Source of the DNA: a virus
DNA: 33,158 nucleotides
IMG/VR virus record: IMGVR_UViG_3300044447_000005
Location: 1-33,158 of that record
Strand: one strand, 5' to 3'
Below the pieces are notes generated by a model, which was given only the letters and a program-made list of their open reading frames with translations, made no database searches and was not told the DNA's origin. The number at the start of each line of letters is the position of its first letter. The first letter of the stretch is position 1. This document shows, piece by piece, positions 15,823 to 22,924 of this stretch. Made by a program: the position numbers and the translations under genes.

Positions 15823-16533
15823 GTGCCGACCAACCTCGAGCAGGGCGCGCCGTACAACATTGTGACTGTCCAGGGGCAGCCGTTTGACCTGAACGTTACG
15901 TGGATGGACACTGCTGACCCGCCAGCGCCGATCCCACTGTCGGGGTATCGGGCTCACATGCAGATACGGACATCTACGGGCGGTGCGGGGAAGATCCTCG
16001 CCGACCTCTCGTCAGAGGGCGGTACTGGGGTCCTCACGGCCGCAGCGGTACCGCCGACGATCCCGCTGACCATCTCCACCGCGAACACCTTCTCCATCAA
16101 CGACGTGGAGGCGGATATCGCCCCCGGCACTTACAGCACCGTCCAAGAACTGGGCGATGCTGTGGCCGCCGCATTAGACGCCGTCACCGGGACGACCACT
16201 GTCGCAACTGTGTCCGGCGGGCGTATCGTGCTAACCGACCCGGCGCTCATCGGGCACGCCCTCACGGTATGGTTTTCTTTCACTGATGCGCTCGGGTCGT
16301 TGGGGATAACCGTCGGGCAGACCTTCGCGTCTTCCGGTGCCGCGCTCACCATCGAACCGGCATCAGAGACGGGCGTTATCACCATCCACATCGCCGCTGA
16401 TATCACGCAGTCGCTGAACAGACCGGCCTACTACGACCTTTTCGTTGTGTCGAAAACTGATCCGGATAGCAGGACTAGGCTCATCTTCGGCGACGTCGGC
16501 CCCTCGCTGTCCGTGACTCAGGAGGTGCCGTAG
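15823..16533 (+). CDS. Minor tail/baseplate protein, 236 residues
   Basis: I start at GTG 15823, which lies six bases after AAGGAG; the in-frame GTG at 15817 overlaps that ribosome site. Residues 1-60 ([31 protein letters not shown]) and the end ([28 protein letters not shown]) form a beta framework typical of phage baseplate upper-type proteins. The middle ([20 protein letters not shown], then [12 protein letters not shown]) looks like an inserted domain of the kind seen in fibre proteins. It precedes the collagen-like fibre gene closely. Confidence 0.6.
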   Translation: MPTNLEQGAPYNIVTVQGQPFDLNVTWMDTADPPAPIPLSGYRAHMQIRTSTGGAGKILADLSSEGGTGVLTAAAVPPTIPLTISTANTFSINDVEADIAPGTYSTVQELGDAVAAALDAVTGTTTVATVSGGRIVLTDPALIGHALTVWFSFTDALGSLGITVGQTFASSGAALTIEPASETGVITIHIAADITQSLNRPAYYDLFVVSKTDPDSRTRLIFGDVGPSLSVTQEVP

Positions 16534-16535
16534 CC

Positions 16536-17708
16536 GTGGCTGAGGTGACTGAAGTCATCGTCCACCCTGCGCCTATCAACGCGGTCGTCGTGTCGTCGGC
16601 GCTCGCTGGCGCGACGGGGCCGGCGGGGCCTCAGGGCTCGCCGGGCGCTACCGGGGCTCAGGGCGTGAAAGGTGACACAGGGGCGACGGGGGCTCAAGGG
16701 GCGACGGGGACTGCTGGATCGGCTGGCGCAGCAGGATCTACCGGCGCGACTGGGCCGGCTGGCCCAGCCGGGGCGGATGGCGCCGCTGGATCGGCTGGTG
16801 CGACGGGTGCGACGGGATCTACCGGCCCGGCCGGGGTCGTCGCAGCAACCGCACCAGCGACCTACGACTCTGGCACTCAGACCGTCGGTGTCACCCTCGG
16901 CTCAACGGCTGGGACGGCGGCGGCGGGAGACGACGCCCGGATCGTGGGCGCCGCAACAGCCGCATCCGTCGCTGCGGAAGCGGCGACGGCCCGCGCGGCT
17001 GAATCGGCGGCGCAGGCCACCGCCAACGCGGCCCTCGTGAAGACAGCGAACCTGTCAGACGTCGCCAGTGCCGCCACCTCGAGGACCAACCTCGGCCTGG
17101 GGACAGCTGCAGTCACCAACACCGGCACGGGGGCCGGGAACGCGATCCTCGGGAATGATTCACGGCTTACCGACGCTAGGACACCCGCTGCGCATGCGGC
17201 GACGCATGCGGCGGCGGGCAGTGACCCTGTGACCCTCACCGAGGCGCAGGTAACGAACCTGACCGCCGATCTTGCTGCAAAGGCGAATAAGACCGATAAC
17301 CTGTCCGTGTTCGCTGCTACGACGTCGGCGCAGCTAGCAGGCGTCCTGTCGGACGAGACGGGTACGGGTGCGGCCGTGTTCGCCACCGGCCCAGCGCTGT
17401 CAGCTCCGACGGGACTAGTGAAGGGCGATGTAGGTTTAGGTGACTGCGACAACACGTCAGATGCGTCGAAACCGGTAAGTACGGCGCAAGCCACTGCTGA
17501 CGCTCTTGCGGTGCAGAAGTCGGTCGCGACCACTAAAGGTGACATTCTCGCAGCATCAGCATCGGCTACGGTTGTCAGGGTAGGTGTCGGATCTGACACG
17601 CAGGTCCTCACCGCCGACTCGACGCAGACCGCGGGAGTGAAATGGGCCGCCGCCGCCGCCGGTGGCGGCAGCAGTTACGTTTCAAACGCGAAATACGGGA
17701 CGGACTAG
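16536..17708 (+). CDS. Collagen-like tail fibre protein
   Basis: A 390-residue fibre protein. After a 26-residue head ([20 protein letters not shown]), residues 28-98 are Gly-X-Y triplets ([20 protein letters not shown] and more), which should form a collagen-like triple helix. Next comes an Ala-rich probable coiled coil with [20 protein letters not shown], then [20 protein letters not shown], a well-known phage fibre motif, then [20 protein letters not shown]. The last 50 residues ([37 protein letters not shown]) are a linker module found again in the gene at 18976. The GTG start lies two bases after the preceding stop. Confidence 0.8.
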   Translation: MAEVTEVIVHPAPINAVVVSSALAGATGPAGPQGSPGATGAQGVKGDTGATGAQGATGTAGSAGAAGSTGATGPAGPAGADGAAGSAGATGATGSTGPAGVVAATAPATYDSGTQTVGVTLGSTAGTAAAGDDARIVGAATAASVAAEAATARAAESAAQATANAALVKTANLSDVASAATSRTNLGLGTAAVTNTGTGAGNAILGNDSRLTDARTPAAHAATHAAAGSDPVTLTEAQVTNLTADLAAKANKTDNLSVFAATTSAQLAGVLSDETGTGAAVFATGPALSAPTGLVKGDVGLGDCDNTSDASKPVSTAQATADALAVQKSVATTKGDILAASASATVVRVGVGSDTQVLTADSTQTAGVKWAAAAAGGGSSYVSNAKYGTD

Positions 17709-17712
17709 GACA

Positions 17713-18030
17713 ATGGACTCACCGAAACGCCTTTCTGGGCCGACGCAACTCACGACATCCGGCGTCGTCCAATACACGGTGCCGGCGGCGACGACGACCG
17801 TCATCCGCAGCATCCATGCATATAACGTGAACGTCGCGACGGCGAATTTCACCCTCGGCATCGGGGGTGTCACGGCTGCGCTGTCCCTCTATTCAGCGTT
17901 TCCGGTCCCTACGGTCGGGACCCTTGATTGGTCGGGGTTCCTCGTCCTCAACGCGGGCGACACCCTCAATGCCCTGTCTGGGACAAGCGCGTCGCTTACC
18001 CTCACTATCTCGGGGATCGAGGTCTCATGA
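17713..18030 (+). CDS. Small minor tail/fibre protein
   Basis: A 105-residue beta-rich protein (QLTTSGVVQYTVPAATTTVI, RSIHAYNVNVATANFTLGIG, then LDWSGFLVLNAGDTLNALSG). The pattern of a PAxxxTVIRSIHxYN strand followed by a GDTL..L.G turn recurs in small tail-tip proteins of actinophages. I use ATG 17713, just after the fibre stop, with AGGA a few bases before. The stop overlaps the start of the HAEG-repeat gene by four bases. It may be a fibre cap or decoration; its function is unproven. Confidence 0.6.
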   Translation: MDSPKRLSGPTQLTTSGVVQYTVPAATTTVIRSIHAYNVNVATANFTLGIGGVTAALSLYSAFPVPTVGTLDWSGFLVLNAGDTLNALSGTSASLTLTISGIEVS

Positions 18031-18971
18031 CCGAGCAGGTGCGGGGCATTGACCGGCAACTCGGCGTGTGGAACCGGGTCGAGCAGGAAGCGACAATCAC
18101 TGTGGCGGCGACCAGCGCCCATGCGGAGGGCGCCGGCAAAATAACGGGGGTTTCGACCCGGTCACACGCCGAAAATTTCGGTACCTGCTCCGGCACGGGC
18201 AACCAATGCCACGCCGAGGGCTCCGGTACCTGCTCTGGCACGGGGTCGAATAACCACGCGGAGGGGTTGGGGACCGCCACCGCGAATTTCGCTCACGCGG
18301 AGGGCGCGTCCACCACTGCCAGCGCCGCCAACTCTCACGCGGAGGGCAACACGAACACGGCCAGCGGTGTCAGCTCCCACGCGGAGGGCACCAACGGGTC
18401 CGCCGCTGGCATCGCTGCGCATTCGGAGGGTATCCAATGCGCAGCTGGCGGTAACTACTCTCACGCCGAAGGCGGGAGGGCGGTGACACCCCGGCTGGGG
18501 CAGCACGGTAAAAGTTCCTCCGGCGCGTTCGCGACGAACGGCGATCAGCAGCACTCCAACTACGTCCAGGGGCAGACGACGTCGTCAGCCACCCCCGCAC
18601 TTCTCTCCGCCGATGGGGGCATCGCCGCCGACTTCACTAACAGCGCGGGCGGGTCGAATGTTTTAACGCTCCCAGCGTCCCGCGCATTCTTTTTCCGCGC
18701 CGAGGTGGTCGCCCGCCGGACCGACGTTGAGGGCACCGTCGCTGCGTTCACTGTCATGGGCGCGGTGTCGCGTGAGGCGTCGGGGACCCCGCGCCTGGTC
18801 GGAACCCCTGTGACGGTGACGTGGGCCGATGTCGCTGCCTCGACGTGGACTGTCGTCCCCAGCGTCGTCAACCCAAGCGGTGCCCTGTGGTACCTCGCGT
18901 TTACGGTCACAGGTGAAGCGGCGAAAACCCTTCAGTGGGTCTCGACGCTTTTCACGACCGAGGTAGGGTGA
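18027..18971 (+). CDS. Tail fibre with YadA-head-like HAEG repeats
   Basis: A 314-residue protein made of three parts. Residues 1-28 are a short charged start (TEQVRGIDRQLGVWNRVEQE). Residues 30-150 hold nine degenerate repeats with the core HAEG at positions 32, 47, 62, 77, 90, 104, 118, 132 (HSEG) and 146; the second reads HAEN. This pattern is that of the left-handed beta-roll head of trimeric adhesins such as YadA, also used in phage appendages. The C-terminal 130 residues (LPASRAFFFRAEVVARRTDV, then RLVGTPVTVTWADVAASTWT, LAFTVTGEAAKTLQWV) resemble the beta domain that follows such repeats in phage fibres, sometimes labelled peptidase G2-like, but I see no certain catalytic residues. It should trimerise at the tail tip and contact the host. 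Confidence 0.75.
   Translation: MTEQVRGIDRQLGVWNRVEQEATITVAATSAHAEGAGKITGVSTRSHAENFGTCSGTGNQCHAEGSGTCSGTGSNNHAEGLGTATANFAHAEGASTTASAANSHAEGNTNTASGVSSHAEGTNGSAAGIAAHSEGIQCAAGGNYSHAEGGRAVTPRLGQHGKSSSGAFATNGDQQHSNYVQGQTTSSATPALLSADGGIAADFTNSAGGSNVLTLPASRAFFFRAEVVARRTDVEGTVAAFTVMGAVSREASGTPRLVGTPVTVTWADVAASTWTVVPSVVNPSGALWYLAFTVTGEAAKTLQWVSTLFTTEVG
18114..18476 (+). repeat. Nine HAEG-type repeats
   Basis: Repeat units have a period of 13-15 residues, most often 14 or 15, each centred on HAEG and usually followed by a Gly/Ser/Thr/Ala run. At DNA level CACGCNGAGGG recurs. Three units contain cysteine, which is unusual for this repeat. Confidence 0.8.
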
Positions 18972-18975
18972 TCCC
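18958..18975 (+). promoter_or_regulatory. CCGAGGTAGGGT-N6 start-associated motif
   Basis: CCGAGGTAGGGT (18958-18969) lies six bases before ATG 18976 and is identical to the sequence at 8857-8868. TCGACG at 18941-18946 is a weak -35 candidate 17 bases upstream of TAGGGT. It may drive a leaderless message or act as a special ribosome site. Confidence 0.45.
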
Positions 18976-19575
18976 ATGACGTATCAGATCAGGGAATTCG
19001 TGGATGGTGTGGTCCCGCTCGCCGCCGTGACCACGAAGGGTGATCTCATCGCGGCGACGGGTACGGCTGCGGTCGCGAGGGTGCCGGCGGGGTCGGATGG
19101 GCAGGTCCTCACCGCCGATGCGGCACAGGCGGCGGGAGTGAAATGGGCCGCGGGCGGCGGAGGCGGCGGCGGTACCGGGGTCGAGATTGTCTCGATGACT
19201 GCTGACCATGCAGATGCGGTGGCGCTGGCGGCGGGGGTCACGATGACGACGCTGCATGCGGGGGATGTCGTCGGGTTCGGCATCGGGTACGTGCCTGAGG
19301 CGTGGGCTGGTGCGTCGCCGCATTTATCTGTTTCCGGCGCGGATCCGCTGGTGGATCCGCTGATTGATTTGGATCTGAGCACCGCCAGCGCCATAGACGC
19401 ATCAGGGTTCGCCCTTCTGCCCAATATGAATCAGTTTGAGGACTTGTTCCTTGCGCCTGCCACCATCGCACTCATCCTCCGCGCGTGGCAGCCCGGCTCC
19501 GGGTTTACGCCGATCGTGTCGGCGACCGGCAGCGCTACGGCTGTGGTGGGCATCTACCGGGCGCTACTGGCCTGA
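18976..19575 (+). CDS. Minor tail/fibre protein sharing linker module
   Basis: A 199-residue protein with a short head (TYQIREFVDGVVPLAAV), then the module TTKGDLIAATGTAAVARVPA, GSDGQVLTADAAQAAGVKWA, a poly-Gly hinge, and a C-terminal beta domain (VEIVSMTADHADAVALAAGV; VVGFGIGYVPEAWAGASPHL). The module also ends the collagen-like fibre at 17520-17650. It is probably a fibre tip or an exchangeable adhesin. The last 12 bases overlap, tail to tail, the leftward HTH gene. Confidence 0.65.
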   Translation: MTYQIREFVDGVVPLAAVTTKGDLIAATGTAAVARVPAGSDGQVLTADAAQAAGVKWAAGGGGGGGTGVEIVSMTADHADAVALAAGVTMTTLHAGDVVGFGIGYVPEAWAGASPHLSVSGADPLVDPLIDLDLSTASAIDASGFALLPNMNQFEDLFLAPATIALILRAWQPGSGFTPIVSATGSATAVVGIYRALLA

Positions 19576-19788
19576 TCCCCGCGCAGCTGGCCGTTTGAGA
19601 TCTGTCCTCGCGCCCTGCCCCGGCCGCGTTTCCAGCCATGCCAGGATCGCCGCGGGTGCCCAGCCGCGTACCGCACCTATGGTCGCGTCCGGCTCGGGGA
19701 GGCCCGCTCTGGACAGCGAGTCCGGCTCTACACCCATGAGGTGCGCCACCTCTGTCCTGGAAAGGTAGCGCACCGTCTCAGTGGTCAC
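19564..19788 (-). CDS. Excisionase/AlpA-like helix-turn-helix protein
   Basis: A 74-residue leftward protein with a winged-helix MerR/AlpA-like N-terminus: VRYLSRTEVAHLMGVEPDSL, then SRAGLPEPDATIGAVRGWAP and AILAWLETRPG. This layout (YLsrtEVA..lGv...tLsr..LPePDa.iG..rGW....I..W) is common in small DNA-binding proteins of actinophages and matches excisionases or transcription regulators. The GTG start lies inside the end of the Cys-rich gene, so the two form an operon. No integrase is present in the window, so an excisionase role cannot be claimed; a switch regulator is as likely. Confidence 0.75.
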   Translation of the reverse strand: MTTETVRYLSRTEVAHLMGVEPDSLSRAGLPEPDATIGAVRGWAPAAILAWLETRPGQGARTDLKRPAARGSGQ

Positions 19789-20014
19789 AGGACCCGGCTT
19801 CGAGGCCGCACCGGGAGCAGTAGTAGTTGTCGCGGTGTGTCTGGTGTGAGCGGCTCTGGTTGGACCACCCAGCCGGCGCGGTCCGTACCGGCGCTGCGAC
19901 TACTACGGCGGGGGTTTTGGGCATGATCAGCTCGCGGAAGCACGCGCCGCAGATCTGGGCGGGGTTCGCGCCGAATGTGTCTGCTTTGTGGCCGCAAATG
20001 TGGTTCTTGTACAT
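19778..20014 (-). CDS. Leftward Cys-rich (zinc-ribbon-like) protein
   Basis: A 78-residue protein whose ATG is preceded by AGGAGG with six-base spacing, the best ribosome site in this part of the window. CxH at residues 7-9 and CGAC at 22-25 form one possible metal site; CSRC at 66-69 with C75 and H78 forms another. The middle (TPAVVVAAPVRTAPAGWSNQ) is a flexible linker. I do not know the family. It is the first gene of a two-gene leftward unit with the HTH gene, overlapping it by 11 bases. Confidence 0.65.
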   Translation of the reverse strand: MYKNHICGHKADTFGANPAQICGACFRELIMPKTPAVVVAAPVRTAPAGWSNQSRSHQTHRDNYYCSRCGLEAGSCDH

Positions 20015-20047
20015 GATGTCCTCCTGGGGTTCCGGTTTTCCTTACAA

Positions 20048-20127
20048 CTAAAACTATACACGTCCGCCGTGCGACGTGGCAGGGAGCTTGCGAAACTTTT
20101 CCCTAAAACTTTAGCGTCGGGTAGACT
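20048..20127. promoter_or_regulatory. Divergent control region with operator-like repeats
   Basis: On the leftward strand TATAGT (20058-20053) is a good -10 box for the Cys-rich gene. The inverted repeat CACGTC-N8-GACGTG (20059-20078) lies just upstream, where a repressor would block polymerase. On the right, CTAAA-AC-TTTAG (20103-20114) is a near-perfect palindrome, and CTAAAACT occurs twice (20048-20055 and 20103-20110). TAGACT (20122-20127) is a weak rightward -10 box with TTCCCT 17 bases upstream. The 155 bases between the genes are unusually A/T-rich for the window. Confidence 0.5.
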
Positions 20128-20169
20128 GCGACCAGACTAGGCGGGGGCCCGCATGACAGGGGAACGGCA

Positions 20170-20526
20170 GTGCTGATCGAGGCAGCGTCCACCGGCGACC
20201 CCACAGGGATCCTGGTCCAGTACGGGGCGCTCGGCGTACTCACGATAATCGCCCTCGGCGCCGTAAAAGTTCTCTTCTCCCGCGAGATCCAGGCGCACCA
20301 GCGGGAAACTGAGCGCGCGGACCGCGAGCACGAGGAAAATGTTCGCCTCAATTCGATAACGATTGAGAGGGTGCTCCCTGCGGTGATCTCCGCCGGGCAG
20401 GCCGTCGCGGAATGCGTTACCCTCATTAGATCAGTGCGGTACCGGGAGGACGTCGCCGCAGCTGCGATGGCCGCAACTGCGGTGGTCAGGGAAGGCTCAG
20501 CGCGAGTGGCGGGATCTGAGACGTGA
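20170..20526 (+). CDS. Membrane protein of the lysis region
   Basis: A 118-residue protein with one transmembrane helix at about residues 15-35 (ILVQYGALGVLTIIALGAVK) followed by a charged helix (SREIQAHQRETERADREHEE) and an amphipathic C-terminal part. The N-terminal EAASTGDPTGILVQYG start is a familiar opening for small membrane proteins beside actinophage lysis genes. The build (one span plus a long cytoplasmic helix) would suit a holin partner or an antiholin, which is inference. The GTG start lies in the rightward side of the divergent control region; the stop overlaps the next gene. Confidence 0.65.
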   Translation: MLIEAASTGDPTGILVQYGALGVLTIIALGAVKVLFSREIQAHQRETERADREHEENVRLNSITIERVLPAVISAGQAVAECVTLIRSVRYREDVAAAAMAATAVVREGSARVAGSET

Positions 20527-20699
20527 CGAATACGAAGAGTGACCACGAGCCGTTGAAATCGGTTGATACGATGATCCGGGTCCTGCTGCGCACCGTCGGA
20601 TCGCTTGAGGACTACACAACGTTACTGGTCCGCGAGATCGCTCGGGCGCGGAGCCAAGCAGAGGAGATCCGGGATGACGGAGACACCAAACGCCCGTGA
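20523..20699 (+). CDS. Small helical protein, 58 residues
   Basis: GTG 20523 overlaps the preceding stop (GTGA), and the frame runs to 20699, overlapping the following gene by 26 bases. The product is charged and helical (PLKSVDTMIRVLLRTVGSLE, YTTLLVREIARARSQAEEIR). No family is recognised. Overlaps on both sides and GC-rich third positions support it being translated as part of the lysis-region operon. Confidence 0.6.
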   Translation: MTNTKSDHEPLKSVDTMIRVLLRTVGSLEDYTTLLVREIARARSQAEEIRDDGDTKRP

Positions 20700-21159
20700 C
20701 CTGTCAGCGGGGCGGCTGGAGACGGCGGCGCTGGACCTGGTCGCGAACGTGTCCCACCTCCGAGACGCTGTCGATGTCGCCAGGGGACTCAAAGAGGATC
20801 TGCTGCGGCTGCAGCAGTACTCCGGGAGGTCCCGCAACTGGGTCAAGGGTGTCGCGTTTGGGCTCGTTTTCGACCTAATCGTGTCGCTGCTCGGCGCAGG
20901 CCTGTTCCTGCATCAGCGGGACCTGACAGACCAGGTACGTAGGAGTCAGCGGGCACTTGCGGCTGCGAGCGCGGCGGACTGCCGATTCTTCTACGACTTC
21001 GGGACGATCGCCCTCCCGGCCACCTCAGGCAAGGTCGCCCTTCAGATCGTCGCCGACTCCCGGAACGCCTACGCGACTCGCGGGTGCACCGGCAAATCGG
21101 GTCGCCTCCCCAGACCGGACCCCCGGCTACTGCCCTACCTTGTCCCGGCCGCTAAATGA
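20674..21159 (+). CDS. Membrane protein of the lysis region, 161 residues
   Basis: ATG 20674 has AGGAG at 20662-20666 and opens inside the preceding small gene. Residues 1-60 are helical and polar (LETAALDLVANVSHLRDAVD). A single hydrophobic helix follows (GVAFGLVFDLIVSLLGAGLF, about residues 60-80), then an extended outer part with two or three Cys (C100 region and RGCTGKSG). The likely topology is N-in with the C-terminal half outside. Proteins of this form in lysis regions are usually holin-like or spanin-like accessories, but no diagnostic motif is present. Confidence 0.65.
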   Translation: MTETPNARDLSAGRLETAALDLVANVSHLRDAVDVARGLKEDLLRLQQYSGRSRNWVKGVAFGLVFDLIVSLLGAGLFLHQRDLTDQVRRSQRALAAASAADCRFFYDFGTIALPATSGKVALQIVADSRNAYATRGCTGKSGRLPRPDPRLLPYLVPAAK

Positions 21160-21198
21160 GCACAACGTGGTACCCAGAGAACGGAGGTTGATACCGTC

Positions 21199-21970
21199 AT
21201 GACCATAGTTGCTGCCGATATCAGTTACTTTTCAGTCACCCGTTGACGACTCGTACGCCCGGCAGTGGCTGATCTTCCGCTGCTGCGACGGCAACTTCCG
21301 CGACCCAAACTGCGAGCACAACGCGGCATGGGCCGCTGCTGCCACCGCGTCCGGGAAAATGCTGGGGTGGACCGCGTACGTCGTGTACCGGCCCGGCCAG
21401 AATCTCGCTGTCCTCGCCAACGTCCAGCACCTCCCGGCCGGGGGGCATGTCATGGTCGATGTCGAGTCGTGGGGCGGGCAGATCTCAGGCGACCACTCGG
21501 CCGAGATTAACTTGCTAGTGCTGGGGCTCCGGGCGAAATTCGGGGACAGGGTCTGGGCGTACGGCAATCAGGGCGACCTGGCCAGCATCTACCCGCGCCG
21601 CGGGGCAATACCCGTCGTGGTCGCATCGTATGGCGGAAGCAAACCTGGCCTGCCGTATATGGTCGGGTGGCAGTACACCGATGGCGTTGTCCCGTCGGGG
21701 GGGCGGCCCCAGTCGTCGGCCCCGTTCGGCGCGTGCGACCACAACGAGCTCTATGTCCAAACCGCGCCGCCACCTGCGCCACCGAAACCGAAAGAGGACG
21801 AAATGTTTCATTTCAAGTATTTTGATGGGCACTACATCGTGTGCCAGGGCAAAATCCTGGCAGTCACGAGCGTGACGCCGTTCGTCGCGTCGCTGCCCGA
21901 CTGGGGTCCAGTGTCGAAAGAGCAGCTCGGGATCTGGGTCTCCGCGTTCGGCCCGGCCGTCAACCACTAA
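21199..21970 (+). CDS. Endolysin, GH25-type muramidase, apparently frameshifted at its 5' end
   Basis: Predicted peptidoglycan hydrolase. ATG 21199, preceded by GGAGG (21183-21187), reads MTIVAADISYFS and meets TGA at 21244. In the +1 frame the protein continues as QSPVDDSYARQWLIFRCCDG, so joining the frames at the TTTT run (21229-21232) restores a normal N-terminus ending ADISYFQSPVDD. The catalytic core shows VMVDVESW with Asp (21458-21460) and Glu (21464-21466) in the DxE arrangement of GH25, then VWAYGN, VVVASYGG and MVGWQYTDG. A Pro-rich linker (PPPAPPKPKEDE) leads to a 55-residue C-terminal domain of unknown type, probably wall-binding. The frame without the first ten codons has only a TTG start (21209) and no ribosome site. 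It is either a sequencing or real base insertion, or a +1 slip on UUUU. Confidence 0.75.
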
Positions 21971-21980
21971 GAGGAGAGTA

Positions 21981-22283
21981 ATGAACATCACTAGCATCTC
22001 AAAAGCCCTGCTGGGGGGGGCGACTGCTGCGCTCACCGCCCTGGTCACCGCCGCCGCTGATGGGCATGTGACTGGCCCGGAGTGGCTCGGGATCGCGTTC
22101 GCTACACTGGCGGTGTTCGGCGGCGTTTACGGTGTCCCGAACGGGGCTGCGGCGCCTCTCGCGGTGACAGTGACGGATGTGACGCCCAGTCTGGCACTAT
22201 CCGCAGACGTACCGGCGTTCCCTCCGGCTCCAACTCCTCCCACACCGGGGCCGCCGCCGCTGGCTGCTCCGCCTGTAGTCTGA
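21981..22283 (+). CDS. Holin, r1t-like
   Basis: Makes the membrane lesion that releases or triggers the endolysin. The 100-residue protein has two hydrophobic helices (LLGGATAALTALVTAAADGH; WLGIAFATLAVFGGVYGVPN) separated by a short polar turn with VTGPEW, then a proline-rich tail (FPPAPTPPTPGPPPLAAPPV). The turn and the GVYGVPN end of helix two are hallmarks of the actinophage r1t-like holins. GAGGAGAG precedes ATG 21981, ten bases after the endolysin stop. Strong hairpins follow, closing the lysis unit. Confidence 0.85.
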   Translation: MNITSISKALLGGATAALTALVTAAADGHVTGPEWLGIAFATLAVFGGVYGVPNGAAAPLAVTVTDVTPSLALSADVPAFPPAPTPPTPGPPPLAAPPVV

Positions 22284-22292
22284 CAGCGGCCC

Positions 22293-22365
22293 GCACCCGG
22301 CCCAGCCAGTAACTGGCTGGGCCGGTGCTGTCCCCGGACCGTCTCCCCGGCGAGTCGTGCCGGGG
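22293..22365 (+). terminator. Tandem hairpins after the holin gene
   Basis: Perfect 13-bp arms CCGGCCCAGCCAG (22297-22309) and CTGGCTGGGCCGG (22313-22325) surround a three-base loop TAA; GCA/TGC extends them past one bulged C. A second hairpin has 7-bp arms CCCCGGC (22345-22351) and GCCGGGG (22359-22365). No T-run follows. This is the strongest intrinsic-terminator-like structure in the window and separates the late and early transcription units. Confidence 0.8.
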
Positions 22366-22480
22366 GTGGAGGGTGCAGGTGCATAGAGGGCTGTCGGGGG
22401 TGCCTGTGGGTGCGGGTCCAAGGATCATGGCTGTTACACTACATAACGCGCCGGTGCCTGCCAAGTCCCTAGTTTTGGGG

Positions 22481-22517
22481 TAGACAACCACCGGCTCTGT
22501 AAGATAACGTAACAGGC
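22481..22517 (+). promoter_or_regulatory. Promoter for the early rightward genes (probable)
   Basis: TAGACA (22481-22486) and TAACGT (22505-22510) are 18 bases apart and resemble sigma70 boxes; the ATG lies seven bases after the -10, so the message may be leaderless. CTGTTAC (22431-22437) and GTAACAG (22509-22515) form a 7-bp inverted repeat whose right arm overlaps the -10, and ATAACG occurs at 22443 and 22504. These could be operator half-sites. The 234 bases between the holin and this gene otherwise hold only the hairpins. Confidence 0.55.
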
Positions 22518-22742
22518 ATGGACATCGTGATGACAGACGAGATAACAGGCGCCGAGGTGGCGTGCCCAGTCCGCGAGATCGCGGTCGCGATCCGGCCGTG
22601 GTTCCTCGACGCGCCAGACGATCAAGCTGCGGGGATCGCGGACACGATCACCGCGCTGCAGGACGCGCTCAGCGACAGCGCCGCGTCCGCGGAGGACGTG
22701 CGGGGCCTCGAAGGCGCTCTCGGCGTGCGGCACAGTTGGTGA
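22518..22742 (+). CDS. Hypothetical early protein, 74 residues
   Basis: First gene after the terminators and promoter. The acidic, largely helical product (DIVMTDEITGAEVACPVREI, then DQAAGIADTITALQDALSDS) has no motif I recognise. It lacks a clear ribosome site, which fits leaderless translation from the promoter just upstream. It overlaps the next gene by four bases (GTGA). As first early gene it could act on host functions or transcription, but that is position only. Confidence 0.6.
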   Translation: MDIVMTDEITGAEVACPVREIAVAIRPWFLDAPDDQAAGIADTITALQDALSDSAASAEDVRGLEGALGVRHSW

Positions 22743-22924
22743 CACTCACACACTCACAGCAGTTGCTGGAGGTCCGATCGGGCCTGCCCCTCGACGTGTA
22801 CCTGGAGACGATGAGCCGGGTACACACGTGGCGGACCATCTCCAGACTCATCCATGATCGGTACGGGCTGCAGATCAGTCACGTCACGCTACACCGGTGG
22901 CACCAGGAACTCTCCGCGCGATGA
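22739..22924 (+). CDS. Small helix-turn-helix protein
   Basis: A 61-residue protein starting at GTG 22739, which overlaps the previous stop. The helical sequence LPLDVYLETMSRVHTWRTIS, then RLIHDRYGLQISHVTLHRWH, has the form of a helix-turn-helix with recognition helix near VTLHRWHQEL, similar to small transposase- or regulator-type HTH units that decide whether R/K-rich groove contacts are made. It overlaps the next frame by four bases (ATGA). It is a likely transcription regulator of the early unit. Confidence 0.6.
   Translation: MTLTHSQQLLEVRSGLPLDVYLETMSRVHTWRTISRLIHDRYGLQISHVTLHRWHQELSAR

Noticed and set aside
22102-22491. Leftward open frame across the holin end and terminators
   Set aside because: Runs through two strong hairpins, has a Pro/Arg-rich shadow composition and no ribosome site.
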